This document shows, in pieces, positions 23,901 through 33,003 of a stretch of DNA of 64,000 bases; the first letter of the stretch is position 1; the number at the start of each line of letters is the position of its first letter. The stretch comes from Stenogyne calaminthoides. Taxonomy: Eukaryota; Streptophyta; Magnoliopsida; Lamiales; Lamiaceae. The translations under genes and the position numbers were made by a program. Where the stretch lies: positions 23,628,565-23,692,564 of the forward strand of contig JBBCBC010000002.1 of the NCBI GenBank assembly GCA_037126765.1, written 5' to 3'. The notes beneath the pieces were generated by a model that did no database searches, was not told where the DNA came from, and saw nothing but the letters and a program-made list of their open reading frames with translations.

Positions 23901-26900
23901 TGATAATCTAGAGCTTAGTGGGTATTCTGATTCTGATTATGGAGGTTGCAAGATTGACAGAAAATCCACCTCAGGAACATGTCAGTTCTTAGGAATTAAA
24001 CTGATCTCGTGGTTTTCAAAGAAGCAGACATCGATTCATACATCTCTACTATGAAGCGTAATATATGGCTGCTGCAGAAGTCAGTTGTTCCCAAATCGCT
24101 CGCTTAGTCGTAAATGAGGATTATAACATTGAAGCTAACAATGTACCTATTTTACGTGATGATAATAGTCTTTATTGCAATCACTCGTAATCCCGTTTCT
24201 ACACACAAGATGCAAGCATGTGGATGTCAGACACCATTTTATAAGAGATCATGTTGAAAAGAAGAATATCAGAATGGAAAAGATTCATACGGATATACAG
24301 AAAGCTGATATTCTAACCAAGCCACTAGCTGAGATCAGATTCAGAGAATTATGCAATGAGCTAGGGCTTCTGGATCTTGGAGAAAATGCATCTAAAATGT
24401 TTGACGGAATGATCTCCAGAACCAGCTAGTTAAGAGACTAACCAGGTTGAAAGAAATCAGTTGAGTTTGGTATCTCAACTGATCAGAAGATCAGTCAAGG
24501 AACTGATGTGAGAAATCGATCAGATCTACAGGATTATCAGGATTAAAGGAACTGATGTGAGAAATAGATCAGATCTACAGGATTATCAGGATTAAAGGAA
24601 CTGATCAGATTTAAGATTTATCAGATTAAAGGAAACGCCCATTTTAAAAGGAATATCTGATTAAATCAGTTGGGCTATTTTACATCTTTATGAGTCGATT
24701 AAGCTGATATTCAAACAAGCAAGATTTACAAGTGATATTCACAAGATTAAAGCTTAAAATCGCATAAAGATACAGGAATTTTACACAACAATGGAATAAT
24801 AGAACTTTTCATTGATAAAGACCCGAAGGTTAGGTTACATTACAAGATACAAACAACTGAACCAGATCAAGTGACAACTAACGTTCCAACATCACACGTC
24901 ACTACTGATCAACTTCAGGAGATCAGATCTTGTCTCAAAGATCTCCTGAAAGAAGAAGTTGAGGGACTGATAGCTGATCAAAGGCGAATTGCCATCAACG
25001 AAATAAAAGATCAAAGGGAAATAGCTATTTCCCACATTGGGGCAATCAAAGATCAGTTCTCCCCAAATCAGGTCCCATCAAGGTCGACCGAACGATAAAG
25101 ACCGTTGATGCCAAACTGACTCAAGTGGATAAACAACAAGTTTCTTTTCTGATGCTCACTGACAAGCTAGAATTGACAGAAGAGAAACTTGACAAGCTGA
25201 TCACAACACTCTCTACTGCTATGGAATCTGCCAAGACGGAGCTGATATCAACGATTCAAAATCTAACTGCTCAAACTCAAGGCATATCTGTTGCAGATCT
25301 CAACAAGGCGATCGCAGTCAACTTTGGTTCTCTGACCTCCCACCTCACTACTCTTTTTGATCAAACCAAAAAGGGGGAAGGACAGAGTGAGAAACCAACT
25401 GATGAAGGGACATCACAAACTCGAGAAGAAACGGCCCGGCCGGACACGCATGCACAAAATCTTGGTGAAAAAGATGTCCAAAGAAAGCAGATAGCGTAAG
25501 AAAGCCCAAAATGCCAAGAAGAAAGAAGGGCGTAAAAAAAATACAGAGGCGGAAAATCTGAAGAAGAAATTCAATTTGAGAGTGAAGAAAGGAAGGGCTG
25601 GAAAATCCGTACCAGAACCTAAGCTGCCAGCAAGAGTTGATGAGATCATCCCAAAAACAGCTGCGCATGCTAAGAAATTTGAGGAATGGAACAAGATCAG
25701 AAGTGAATGGCTTCTGGATGCCTTTGTTCTTAATCTTGTTCCACAAGAAGAATCTCCTGATGAAGAATTCCTCAACTGGTTAGAAAATAAATACCGGATT
25801 TTCCGGAAGTATCTGGAGAATGAGGCCAAGCTGATCAATGTAAAAATAACTCGCCAAGAGTATGATCATCTGGTGTACTCGAAGAAGGCAGATGGCTCAT
25901 TCGACAGACTGGCATTTCAAAGATTCTACTTTGACATCCTGAGCAGAACGCAAATAACTGATCCTCAGCAAACTGATGATGTCAAATGGAAACTTTATCA
26001 GATTTTCAACGTTCCTCAAGATCAAAGAGAGATGCCAGAAGGATACAAGCGCAAAAGAGTGAAGAATCGAAGACTACTTTCGGGATCACCTGCGCTTTAT
26101 TTTCAAACTTTTCTGATGTAACATGTAATCATCATTCTTTAATGAGAAAAGTTTATTTTTTTTCTGATCCTAAGACAAAGTCTCATTGTCTTCTGATTAC
26201 ATGCTCTTAACTGTTCTATTTCTTATCAACTGTTTTGGTTTCTCTAAGTGTTTTGGTTTCATCAAAAAGGGGGAAATTGTTGGGAAATTTATAGTTTTGA
26301 TGAAAGTTCCAACAACACATGTAATAGGACCGATCGGACATTTGGTATCGATGTTTATATTACCTGCATAGGAGACCAGTTGATAATTACTGTATAGAAC
26401 AACTGATGTAATAGATAGGTCACATATTGAGGGGGAACTCAATATGTATAGGTCAGATCTGAAGACTCAAAGAACAAGCTGATATCCGACAGGCCAGAAC
26501 GCTAGAAAAGAACAAAAAAGATCGATCACCAGGCAAGATCAGATTGTCTCAGGCAGATCAGTCACCAGGCTTGAAACAGATCACCGTATCAAGAATAGAT
26601 CACCAGACAGATCGATCACCGTATCTTTGAACAGATCATATCTGTTAGGCCGAATCGATGCGCTTCGATGCTGATCCAGATCTGGTCAGAGAATCGAAGT
26701 GATGAACAATGAATTCGGCCGAAATGATCGATCCGTTAGACACACAAAAGCAAATGATCAATAAGAAGATAACAACATATATGGATGTGACATAAAGCTG
26801 CAAACAACAGTGCAAAATGACAAAGAAAAGCTGGAAGATTATTAGTATGGATTTGAATATTACTCTCCAACGGTAATATTCAAATCCACACTATAAATAC

Positions 26901-28345
26901 ATTGCACTATCTTCAAAAGAAGAAGATGGAGGATCCGCAAAGTGAAATTAAAAGCCAAATATTCAAGCAACTCCATTCAAGAACACGAGCATTACATATC
27001 CAAATTTACCCAAGAGTGTTCTTCATTGTATCTAAGCAAAAATGTCATATCCTAAGCTTAGAGAGATTTTCCCATCCTTAGCATTGAGGCTAAACAAATG
27101 TAAGGGAAAATTTCACCCTAGTTGGAAACCAAACAAACCTTACCAAAATCAGTTTGATAGGTTAAGTTTGTAGGTGAGTGTGAACTCCCAAAACATCTAT
27201 AAAGCAATCCCGTGAGGGTGATAAGTCCCGTTTGAGTGAGAACTCATAAAACATCTATAAGCGATCCCGTGAGGGTGATAAGTCCCGTTTGAGTGTGAAC
27301 TTGGTAAACATCTCATTGGGTGTTGGACTAACACGGTAAACTAAGTCCAGCTTGGTTAAGTCGGTTGCCCCATGAAGGGAAGAAGTGGATGTAGGACGAG
27401 TTGTCCTAACCACTATAAAATTGTGTGTTCTTTACTGCTTTATGTTATTACTTGCCTTATGCATTCGATTATAAGCAAAACACACATCGTTCTTAAAAGC
27501 AAAAAAAAAAATTGGAATCACTCTGCCCTCACCCCTATTTTATATGCATTACATGGTATTTTTCGCGTTCTTGGGTTTTCAAATCGGGACCATCAAGATT
27601 TAATTTTTAAGTAGCATATAAGTAATTAAAGTGTTTGACTAATAAACTAATAAGTTCTTTGGTAATTTGAGAGAAATATTTAAATTTTAATATAAAATAA
27701 TTAGATTTTTATTTTTTATGTTGAGCTGGGGGAGTGTGTGGGTGGCATGGGGTGGTGGGTGGGGTGATTTTTGTTTTTCAAAAAATATTTTTTTTAAAAA
27801 ACAATTATCTAAGTATAGCTTAAAAGATTTTATAAAAATAAGTTGGGATATTTGTACTTATTTTTTAGAAGCTTATAAGCTGTAAAGAACTTAAACATTC
27901 TTTTTTTACCAAACGCTTATAGAGAGCTCATGAGCACCTAAACAACTTATGAGCTGTTTTAAGGATCTTAGAAGCTTCAGCCAAACAGACTCTTAAGTAA
28001 AGAACCTCGTTATTGCAAGTAAAAATATGTCGAGTGATCTACACATTTAAAGGAAATTATCCGTCACAATAGGCGGCCTACAATAATGTTCCACAGATGG
28101 AATAATCCTTTAATATCTTATTTGTACTTCTAGTTTTGAGCAATCTTTACTTCTCCTGGACTTTCTGCAGAATCTCGACTTCCACTCACTCCATTTTCTT
28201 TATTTTTATTTTTATGAAGGACCCCTCAGACAAAAGACAAATATTATGTGATGAGAAGCTGAAAGAACTGTTTAATGTAGACACCTTCTGTGGATTCACA
28301 GTTGCAAAACTCCTAACTACTCATTTTATAAAGGCAGAACAGTGA
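17960..28345 (+). CDS. DEK-C/SWIB domain protein with premature stop (six exons)
   Basis: Exons inferred from reading frame and GT/AG borders are 17960-18279, 19392-19509, 20020-20191, 21048-21122, 21493-21668 and 28220-28345. They sum to 987 nt with consistent phases, or 328 codons plus stop. Residues 1-55 form a DEK-C domain (SDSELIERLQHFL). An acidic linker (poly-Glu) follows. The first SWIB/MDM2-like domain is in exons 2-3 (LSPELQKFTGVAELART, then HIRENNLQDPSNRRNILCDD). A Lys-rich linker is in exons 4-5, and the second SWIB domain is in exons 5-6 (FLGTGEDALPRSDVVKRIWD, then KLLTTHFIKAEQ-stop). Plant proteins of this layout are annotated as SWIB-domain or UAF30/spp27-like chromatin or RNA polymerase I factors; nuclear action is inferred from the family. 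Oddity: an in-frame TGA at 21522-21524, codon 239, would remove the second SWIB domain. Intron 5 is 6.55 kb because of nested transposons. It may be a truncated functional gene, a young pseudogene, or carry a base error. Confidence 0.85.
19540..19965. repeat. CGATAT-rich intronic repeat in SWIB intron 2
   Basis: The stretch is AT-rich and packed with variants of CCGATAT, ATCGATATT and ATATCGA, beginning with ATGCCGATACCTCACCGATAT and ending TACCGATATTTAAAACCTTG. The opening and closing parts both carry CCGATA motifs. It looks like an inserted repeat, but I cannot find clear target-site duplications or place it in a family. Confidence 0.45.
21680..21734. mobile_element. Left part of a split hAT-like MITE in SWIB intron 5
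   Basis: The sequence CATCTTATAAGTTGTTTCAAG resembles, in reverse, the AACAACTTATGAGCTGTTTTAAGG part at about 27940-27965. The two halves flank the LTR insertion with its AGATT duplication, so the retrotransposon seems to have landed inside this small element. The outer left border is not clear. Confidence 0.4.
21860..22370 (+). pseudogene. Integrase remnant, SIRE-like copy 2
   Basis: The frame-broken text includes the core strings IRSDKGTEFLNSF, then TPQQNGV with a stop where E-A/N would follow, and then KTPYELWKDRKPRVSYFHVF and GCKCFIHNN at 22103-22357, typical of the integrase C-terminal side in copia elements. Several stops and frame shifts make it non-functional. Confidence 0.7.
22840..23860 (+). 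pseudogene. Reverse transcriptase remnant, SIRE-like copy 2
   Basis: The N-terminal half is degenerate (EPTTIEEALQDACRILAM, then FLNGVLAEEVYV-like strings around 23200). The polymerase site is intact at 23427-23470 as VQIYVDDIIFGSPN, followed by MNYFLGLQVKQSAEGIFICQ and KYTRNLLAKFG. YVDD carries the two catalytic Asp residues. The frame ends near 23855. Confidence 0.8.
23860..24429 (+). pseudogene. RNase H remnant and end of pol, SIRE-like copy 2
   Basis: Frame-broken pieces include YLKGTVNLGLFY, SGYSDSDYGGCKIDRKSTSG and WFSKKQTSIHTS. The last open piece (24175-24429) holds HVDVRHHFIRDHVEKKNIRM and KADILTKPLAEIRFRELCNE, the usual C-terminus of copia pol. Two conserved pol stretches are separated by stops. 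Confidence 0.75.
24497..24605 (+). repeat. Tandem duplication of about 53 bp after pol
   Basis: The unit that begins GGAACTGATGTGAGAAAT and includes AGATCTACAGGATTATCAGG appears twice, starting near 24498 and 24550, with one or two differences. A third partial unit starts near 24598. The surrounding sequence is unusually rich in GATCAG/CTGATC words. Confidence 0.7.
24850..26121 (+). pseudogene. Post-pol ORF remnant, SIRE-like copy 2
   Basis: Open pieces are 24871-25098, 25125-25499 and 25576-26121, in different frames or split by stops. The first two predict helical coiled-coil text (Lys/Glu/Leu heptad-like). They are followed by LFDQTKKGEGQ, a Lys-rich stretch, and a C-terminal part with WNKIRSEWLLDAF, EEFLNWLENKYRIF, ENEAKLI and YSKKADGSFDRLAF. 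The same order and motif spacing are found in copy 1 (1-1757), so this is a real, once-translated protein of the element. SIRE elements carry a so-called env-like post-pol ORF. I see no signal peptide or membrane segment here. Confidence 0.6.
26264..26277 (+). other. Polypurine tract, SIRE-like copy 2
   Basis: AAAAAGGGGGAAAT lies directly before the LTR border TGTTGGGAAATT. It is the same tract as in copy 1. Confidence 0.75.
26278..27595 (+). repeat. 3' LTR of SIRE-like copy 2
   Basis: The LTR begins TGTTGGGAAATTTATAG and aligns with the LTR at 2021. It has the same hairpin (26422-26447), a TATA box (TATAAATA at about 26891) and a direct duplication of about 60 bp (27175-27305). After about 27500 the match to copy 1 becomes poor, and the end GGGACCATCA mirrors the outer left border at 21735 instead. 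Confidence 0.7.
27175..27305 (+). repeat. Two tandem units of about 63 bp inside the LTR
   Basis: The block from GTGTGAACTCCCAAAACATC through TAAGTCCCGTTTGAGTG occurs twice, and a third partial start follows. Copy 1 has only one equivalent (around 2985-3020), so this is a lineage-specific duplication in the transcribed part of the LTR. Confidence 0.75.
27601..27992. mobile_element. Right part of a split hAT-like MITE in SWIB intron 5
   Basis: The AT-rich sequence ends AGCTTCAGCCAAACAGACTC, a form common at the ends of plant hAT-type MITEs, with inward AAGCTTATAAGCTG and AACAACTTATGAGCTG motifs. It resumes after the AGATT duplication of the retrotransposon. No coding sequence is present. Confidence 0.4.
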
Positions 28346-28772
28346 GTTGCTCATATGTTGTTTTTATGAGCTGAAAGTAGCTTTGGAAGTTTGTTCAATA
28401 TGTTAAATGATGAATCTGTCTTTGTTTTTCAAAATCCAAACGACGGAAGGGCCTGAAGACAGTAAAACAACCTTCTGTGGAAAATTGAGAAAGGAAAGGG
28501 GGAAATTTCAATTTCCAGTCTACTTTTTGACATGCTGCCTTGTAACCACTTTTTTGTTCTAATGTACCAAGCTAATGACAATTGTGAATACAATACATAC
28601 CAGATTATTATAATTTTCATTTCATGTATTAATGTTTTCTTCTGTAAACAAAAATATTTGTGGAGAGGTAGGAGTGTTGTACGGCCCATACCATCAAATA
28701 GGCCAATTTTATCAAATAAGCCTATCTTGGTTATGAAAATTCCACCATGATTACTAAAAAACAATTTAGTGT
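28346..28772 (+). other. 3' flank of the SWIB gene
   Basis: This probably holds the 3' UTR and the polyadenylation region. No ORF, repeat border or clear signal was recognised. Confidence 0.3.
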
Positions 28773-29083
28773 TTTTTTTTTTGTTTTTGATCAGAAAATT
28801 AATCAGTATTATTAAATGGCGGTCAAGAGCATAAGAAATACTCATAGACCGAAACAGTATATGTGCAGCACCTTACATCAGCCAACAAACTAAAACTCCT
28901 AGCTATCTAGTACTCAATGATGCAATTTACAGAAAGAAAAAACACCAACCAGCACCAAACAAACCAGAACCAAAATTTAGCAGCATCTTGGATTAAGATT
29001 CCACGCCTGGAAGGAGTTAAGCTGCAAACAGTTTCTGGCGGACAGCCATGACCACATTCTTGCCACAATTTCTTCCCATATCT
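28773..29083 (-). mobile_element. LINE 3' end with A-tail
   Basis: On the minus strand the text WEEIVARMWSWLSARNCLQL (around 29075-29020) resembles the end of plant LINE ORF2 proteins. It is followed by a 3' UTR and, at 28773-28782, a run of A (T on the + strand). It continues, after an interruption by a copia fragment, with the LINE coding part at 29931-30850. Confidence 0.6.
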
Positions 29084-29930
29084 TAGTATGGGAGCTAGTT
29101 GAACCACCCAATGGGGTAAAACTCATTGGATGCAAGTGGGTCTACAAGAGGAAAGAGGACCGGACAGGAAGATTGAAACCTTTAAAGCTAGGCTAGTGGC
29201 AAAGGGATATACTCAGAAAGAGAGTATCGATTATGAGGAAACCTTTTCGCCTATAGTTATACTTAAGTCCATCCGTATTCTCTTGGTAATAGTTGCACAT
29301 CTAGATTTTGAGATCTGCCAAATGGATGTCAAGACAGCTTTCCTGAATGTAAGTCTTGATGAGGAAATCTATATGCAACTGCCCGAAGGTTTTATTGCGA
29401 AAGACCAAGAGCATCTTGTTTGCAAGCTCAAGAAGTCCATTTACGTTCTGAAGCAAACATCTCGTGCTTGGAACCAATGTTTTGATCAGGTAATTAAATC
29501 TTATGGGTTTGATCAAAATGAGTTCGAGAGTTGTGTGTATAAGAAGTGTGACGGAACTGCCTTGGTATTCTTAATACTATACGTAGACGATATTCTGCTC
29601 ATCGAAAATGATGTAAAAGTTTTGTCAGACGTAAGGGTATGGCTGTCAAAACAGTTTGATATGAAGGACTTAGGGGAAGCCGGGCACATCCTTGGGATCA
29701 AGATCACTCGAGATCACAAGAAAGGGATGATAGGCTTATCGCAAACTTCATACATAGATACCGTTTTGAAGCATTTCAGTATGCAGGATTCCAAGAAAGG
29801 TTTTGTACCTTTCAGACATGGAATCCATCTATCAAAAGATTGTGCCCTAAGACACAGAAGGAGATAGATTACATGAGAGACATTCCTTATGCGTCGGCAG
29901 TAGGAAGCCTTATGTATGCAATGCTGTGTA
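29084..29930 (+). pseudogene. Copia RT fragment without LTRs, inside a LINE
   Basis: One long frame (29130-29867) carries FKARLVAKGYTQKESIDYEE, VKTAFLNVSLDEEIYMQLPE, the polymerase site ILYVDDILLIEND and DMKDLGEAGHILGIKITRD. Upstream, in another frame, is VWELVEPPNG and IGCKWVYKRKED. It ends near SLMYAMLCTS, at the start of RNase H. It is more intact than the RTs of families A or B here and may belong to the same broad family as A. No LTR, gag or integrase accompanies it. Confidence 0.8.
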
Positions 29931-30850
29931 CGAGTTCGCCTCACCATTATTGAAAACACGATCATTCCTAACATTCCATATTGTCCACAACGTATCTGCA
30001 ATCCTCGCGACTTTCCCATTGCCAAGAACCGATCCATGTTGTAAGAAATGACTAATCGGAGACGATTGAGCCGGCATTGCGATGTTGAGCCATTGATAGC
30101 ACTTAAACCAGATTTCTGACGAGAAAGGGCAAAGGAAAAAGAGGTGAACAATATCTTCGTCATCCGCATTGCAAAGAGGGCAAAGCGGATTATCGAGGGT
30201 GTTATTGCTACCCCTTTTTGTAAGGTTATCCTTCGTCGCCAAATGGCCTTTAAGCAGTTTCCACACTAGCTTGGGCGCGCCTTGGAGCGTAACTCTTCCA
30301 AAGTCTCTTGAAAGCCCTTCGCATGAGAATGTCCTGACTAGAAGCATCCGTAGACGGAACTAAAATATCATATGCCACGTTGGTACAGTATACGCCGTTC
30401 TTGGAGTGGATCCATTCCCAAGAATCATCCCTGTCTTGTGCCAAACGAAGCCTGTTAAGATAATGAACAAGTTGATAAAGATGATAAGACTCCCTATCCA
30501 ACAAACTACGACTCCACTTAAAATCCCAAACCCACATCCCCCTCCTCCAATGCCCCATATCCTTAATGTATCACTCCTTTTGAAGACTCAACCTAAACAA
30601 CCTATTAAATTTGATGCTAAGACACCCCTCCTCTCCCCAAGAATCCCTCCAAAACAAAATACTCGACCCATTCCCGATGACCCTTTTGAAATCTTTGACA
30701 ATTCCCTCACTCTCCCCATTATCGTACAACTCACACACCTCCCTCCACCAGCCCGATACATAACTTTTTGACACCCCACCCCTGACCCTCATATTGTTCC
30801 CAGCCCTTCTCTCATCACTCAAACACAAACCCCCATATTTGGATTTGACA
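29931..30850 (-). pseudogene. LINE ORF2 C-terminal remnant (RT end and zf-RVT)
   Basis: Minus frames give RVIGNGSSILFWRDSWGEEG and KFNRLFRLSLQKE (30828-30571), MWVWDFKWSRSLLD and WEWIHSKNGVYCTNVAYDI (30558-30250), and WKLLKGHLATKDNLTKRG, CPLCNADDEDIVHLFFLCPF (30347-29910). The last is the zinc-binding zf-RVT domain of plant L1-type LINEs, with CPLC and the distal H-C pair visible. Three frames are involved, so it is dead. The 5' part of the LINE is missing. Confidence 0.8.
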
Positions 30851-30853
30851 AAC

Positions 30854-31026
30854 TAGGTGTATCGTACAATTCAAGTGCATTTTTGAAATGTGCAACTTGT
30901 TTCACTGAAACATTTAACTTGTTTATGTTGTAACGTTCAATTTGTTTTATACTGAACAAGTTGCATGTTTTAGTGTAAACAAGTCGAACGTTTCAAAGAA
31001 GACACTTGAGTTGTACGGTGCACCTA
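30854..31026. mobile_element. Foldback MITE, unit 1
   Basis: The left arm TAGGTGTATCGTACAATTC-AAGTG and the right arm (reverse complement TAGGTGCACCGTACAACTC-AAGTG) form an imperfect inverted repeat of about 60 bp per arm with GCAACTTGTTTCACTGAAAC inside. Similar units lie at 56250-56482 and 61240-61480. No ORF is present. Confidence 0.55.
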
Positions 31027-31483
31027 GTGCACATGAGATATATTCTTTATATTTTTATTTCTTAATCTACATAGCTGCTGTCAAGTTATGTTTTTTGCTT
31101 CAAATATCTGATAGTTAGTTGCAGTTGTATTCATTTTAGGTTTTTCAACTCTTTTTACCATGTGAGAGATTGTTATGTGTCACGTGAATAATTAATATTT
31201 AAGGTTATATAATATGACAGTATATTGTTGAATGAACACTGACTTTTTCTTCGACTTCTAACCCTCAATATCATTATATTTTATATTACTGATGCAACTA
31301 GTGTTTTTTTTTTTTAACAGTGTTAGTTGCTTTCACTTAAAAATATTATTTACTTTCATTGGAACTTATTAATCGTTTTCAGTGAATGGTCTTACTTGAT
31401 TTCACTATTCAATTTTAGATAATTAGTATTAGTGATTTTTACTAAATAATATTAGTTGTCCATCATTGTTATTCTATTATTTT
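31027..31483. other. Unassigned AT-rich spacer
   Basis: This spacer lies between the foldback MITE and the CACTA element. I see no ORF or repeat border in it. Confidence 0.5.
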
Positions 31484-31544
31484 CACTACTACACATTTAA
31501 GCTTGGAGAGCTCCACTTGGATAACCCTTTTTACGAACAGCTCT

Positions 31545-31720
31545 AAGTGGTCCCTTGGAGAGCGGTTCTATTTAAAAAAAAAAAAAAAGTTAAAAACCGC
31601 TGTCCAAGAACAAAGCTTAGACAACGGTTCATAACCGCTGTAGAAGGTAGATTGGAGAGCGGTTTAGAACCGGTCGTCTCCAAGGTAAAAGCTTTGACAA
31701 TGGTTCATAAATCATTGGCA
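31545..31720. repeat. Left subterminal repeat array of the CACTA element
   Basis: Motifs GGAGAGCGGTTCTATT, TAAAAACCGCTGTCCAAG, AGACAACGGTTCATAACCGC, GAGAGCGGTTTAGAACCGG and TGACAATGGTTCATAAATCA occur at intervals of about 30-35 bp. In En/Spm, subterminal repeats are the binding sites of the second transposon protein. The palindromic GCGGTT-AACCGC core here plays the same positional role. Confidence 0.75.
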
Positions 31721-31739
31721 AGTGAAAACCCCAATTAAT

Positions 31740-31990
31740 TAAACCCACCTCCAAATTTCCATTTCCGCATTCGTTACCCATCTGCATCGAACGCGATTTT
31801 CATACTCCTCCTCCTCCTCTCACCGTCGCCCTTCTCCTCCTCCCGTGTCGTCGTCCTCTTCCCTCCCTCTCTGCTCCCACATTCCCATCTCCTCCTCCTC
31901 CTCCTCCTCCTCCTCACGCCGTCCTTCCCTACCACCACCGCCATCGCCTTCCCCTCTCTCTCATCACACGCCTGCCGGCTCCGCTTATAG
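31740..31990 (+). promoter_or_regulatory. Probable non-coding first exon of the CACTA transposase gene
   Basis: The sequence changes sharply to a CTC/CCT-rich stretch (CTCCTCCTC runs at 31805-31825 and 31888-31915), typical of plant 5' leaders, and ends at a good splice donor TTATAG|GTAATT at 31991. A matching acceptor TTTTCTAG lies at 33003, 6 bases before the ATG at 33010. The start of the exon is not defined. Confidence 0.45.
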
Positions 31991-32170
31991 GTAATTTTTT
32001 TGCTTTTTAATATATATGTATGTATATATATATATATATATCTATGTTAGTATCTATGTATGTTAGTGTATATATATGTATGTATATATCTATGTTAGTA
32101 TATATATATGTTAGTATATATATGTTAGTATATATGTATGTATATATATATATATCTATGTTGTTCAATT
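31991..32170. repeat. TA/TATG microsatellite in the leader intron
   Basis: Runs of TATATA, TATGTATG and ATGTTAGTATAT alternate. No coding potential is present. Confidence 0.8.
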
Positions 32171-32269
32171 TAGAGATAATTTTTGTTATATAATTAGTGT
32201 TAGAATAATTGGCTTGGCTTTGTTTTAATTGTTGTTATATGTTAGGATTAATTGACTTGGTTTAGATAA

Positions 32270-32865
32270 TTTGTGATTTTTTATGCTAATTTAGAGATGA
32301 ATTTCATATGTACTCCAAGTGTTTGATCAAATGCATGTGTGTAACATTTAAACATAAATTAGGATTGAGATATATTTTTGAATTGGTTGGTGATTTTTTA
32401 TGCTAATTTAGAGATGAATTTCATGATATGCACTTCAAGTGTTTGATCAAATGCATGTGTGTAGGATTTAAGTATAAATTAGGATTGAGATATATTTTTG
32501 AATTGGTTGGTGATTTTTTATGCTAATTTAGATGAATTTCATGATGCACTTCTAGTTTGATCAAATGCATGTGTGTAGGATTTAAGCATAAATTAGGATT
32601 GGGTAATATTTTTGAGTTGGTTGGTGATTTTTTATGCTAATTTAGAAATGAATTTCATGACGCACTCCAAGTGTTTGATCAAATGCATGTGTGTAGGATT
32701 TAAGCATAAATTAGGATTGAGATATATTTTTGAGTTGGTTGGTGATTTTTTTATGCTAATTTAGAGATGAATTTCATGATGCACTCCAAGTGTTTGATCA
32801 AATGCATGTGTGTAGGATTTAGACATAAATTAGGATTGACATATATTTTTGAGATAAGATAAAAA
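32270..32865. repeat. Five tandem units of about 119 bp in the CACTA leader intron
   Basis: Each unit includes TTTTTATGCTAATTTAGA, GATGAATTTCATG, GTTTGATCAAATGCATGTGT and TAAATTAGGATTGAGATAT. Units start near 32277, 32395, 32515, 32630 and 32748. They differ by small indels and substitutions. They lie between the presumed leader exon and the TPase start codon. Confidence 0.85.
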
Positions 32866-33003
32866 TAGAGAATAGGTAATATAAGTAAGGACGTAGGTTT
32901 CATTAGCAACAAATTATGTTAGGTTTTTATACATTAGGATATGCATAAATTTACTTATCTTGGGGTGAACTCATCTCTTTTGCAATCATATTGTCTTTTC
33001 TAG

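Larger units (their letters stand above)
21735..27595 (+). mobile_element. SIRE-like LTR retrotransposon in SWIB intron 5
   Basis: The borders TGTTGGTCCC (21735) and GGGACCATCA (27595) are mirror images and lie between the 5-bp duplications AGATT (21730-21734 and 27596-27600). Inside, in order, are integrase, RT, RNase H, a post-pol ORF, a polypurine tract and an LTR, all on the same strand as the host gene. A full 5' LTR, gag and protease are absent, so the element is internally deleted or rearranged. The polypurine tract and the LTR at 26278 belong to the same family as copy 1 at 2021, while the outermost bases at both ends differ from that family. The insertion may therefore be a composite of two elements. 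Confidence 0.7.

Noticed and set aside
28907..29107. Short minus-strand ORF as a host gene
   Set aside because: It is an out-of-frame reading across a LINE 3' end and the copia fragment junction.
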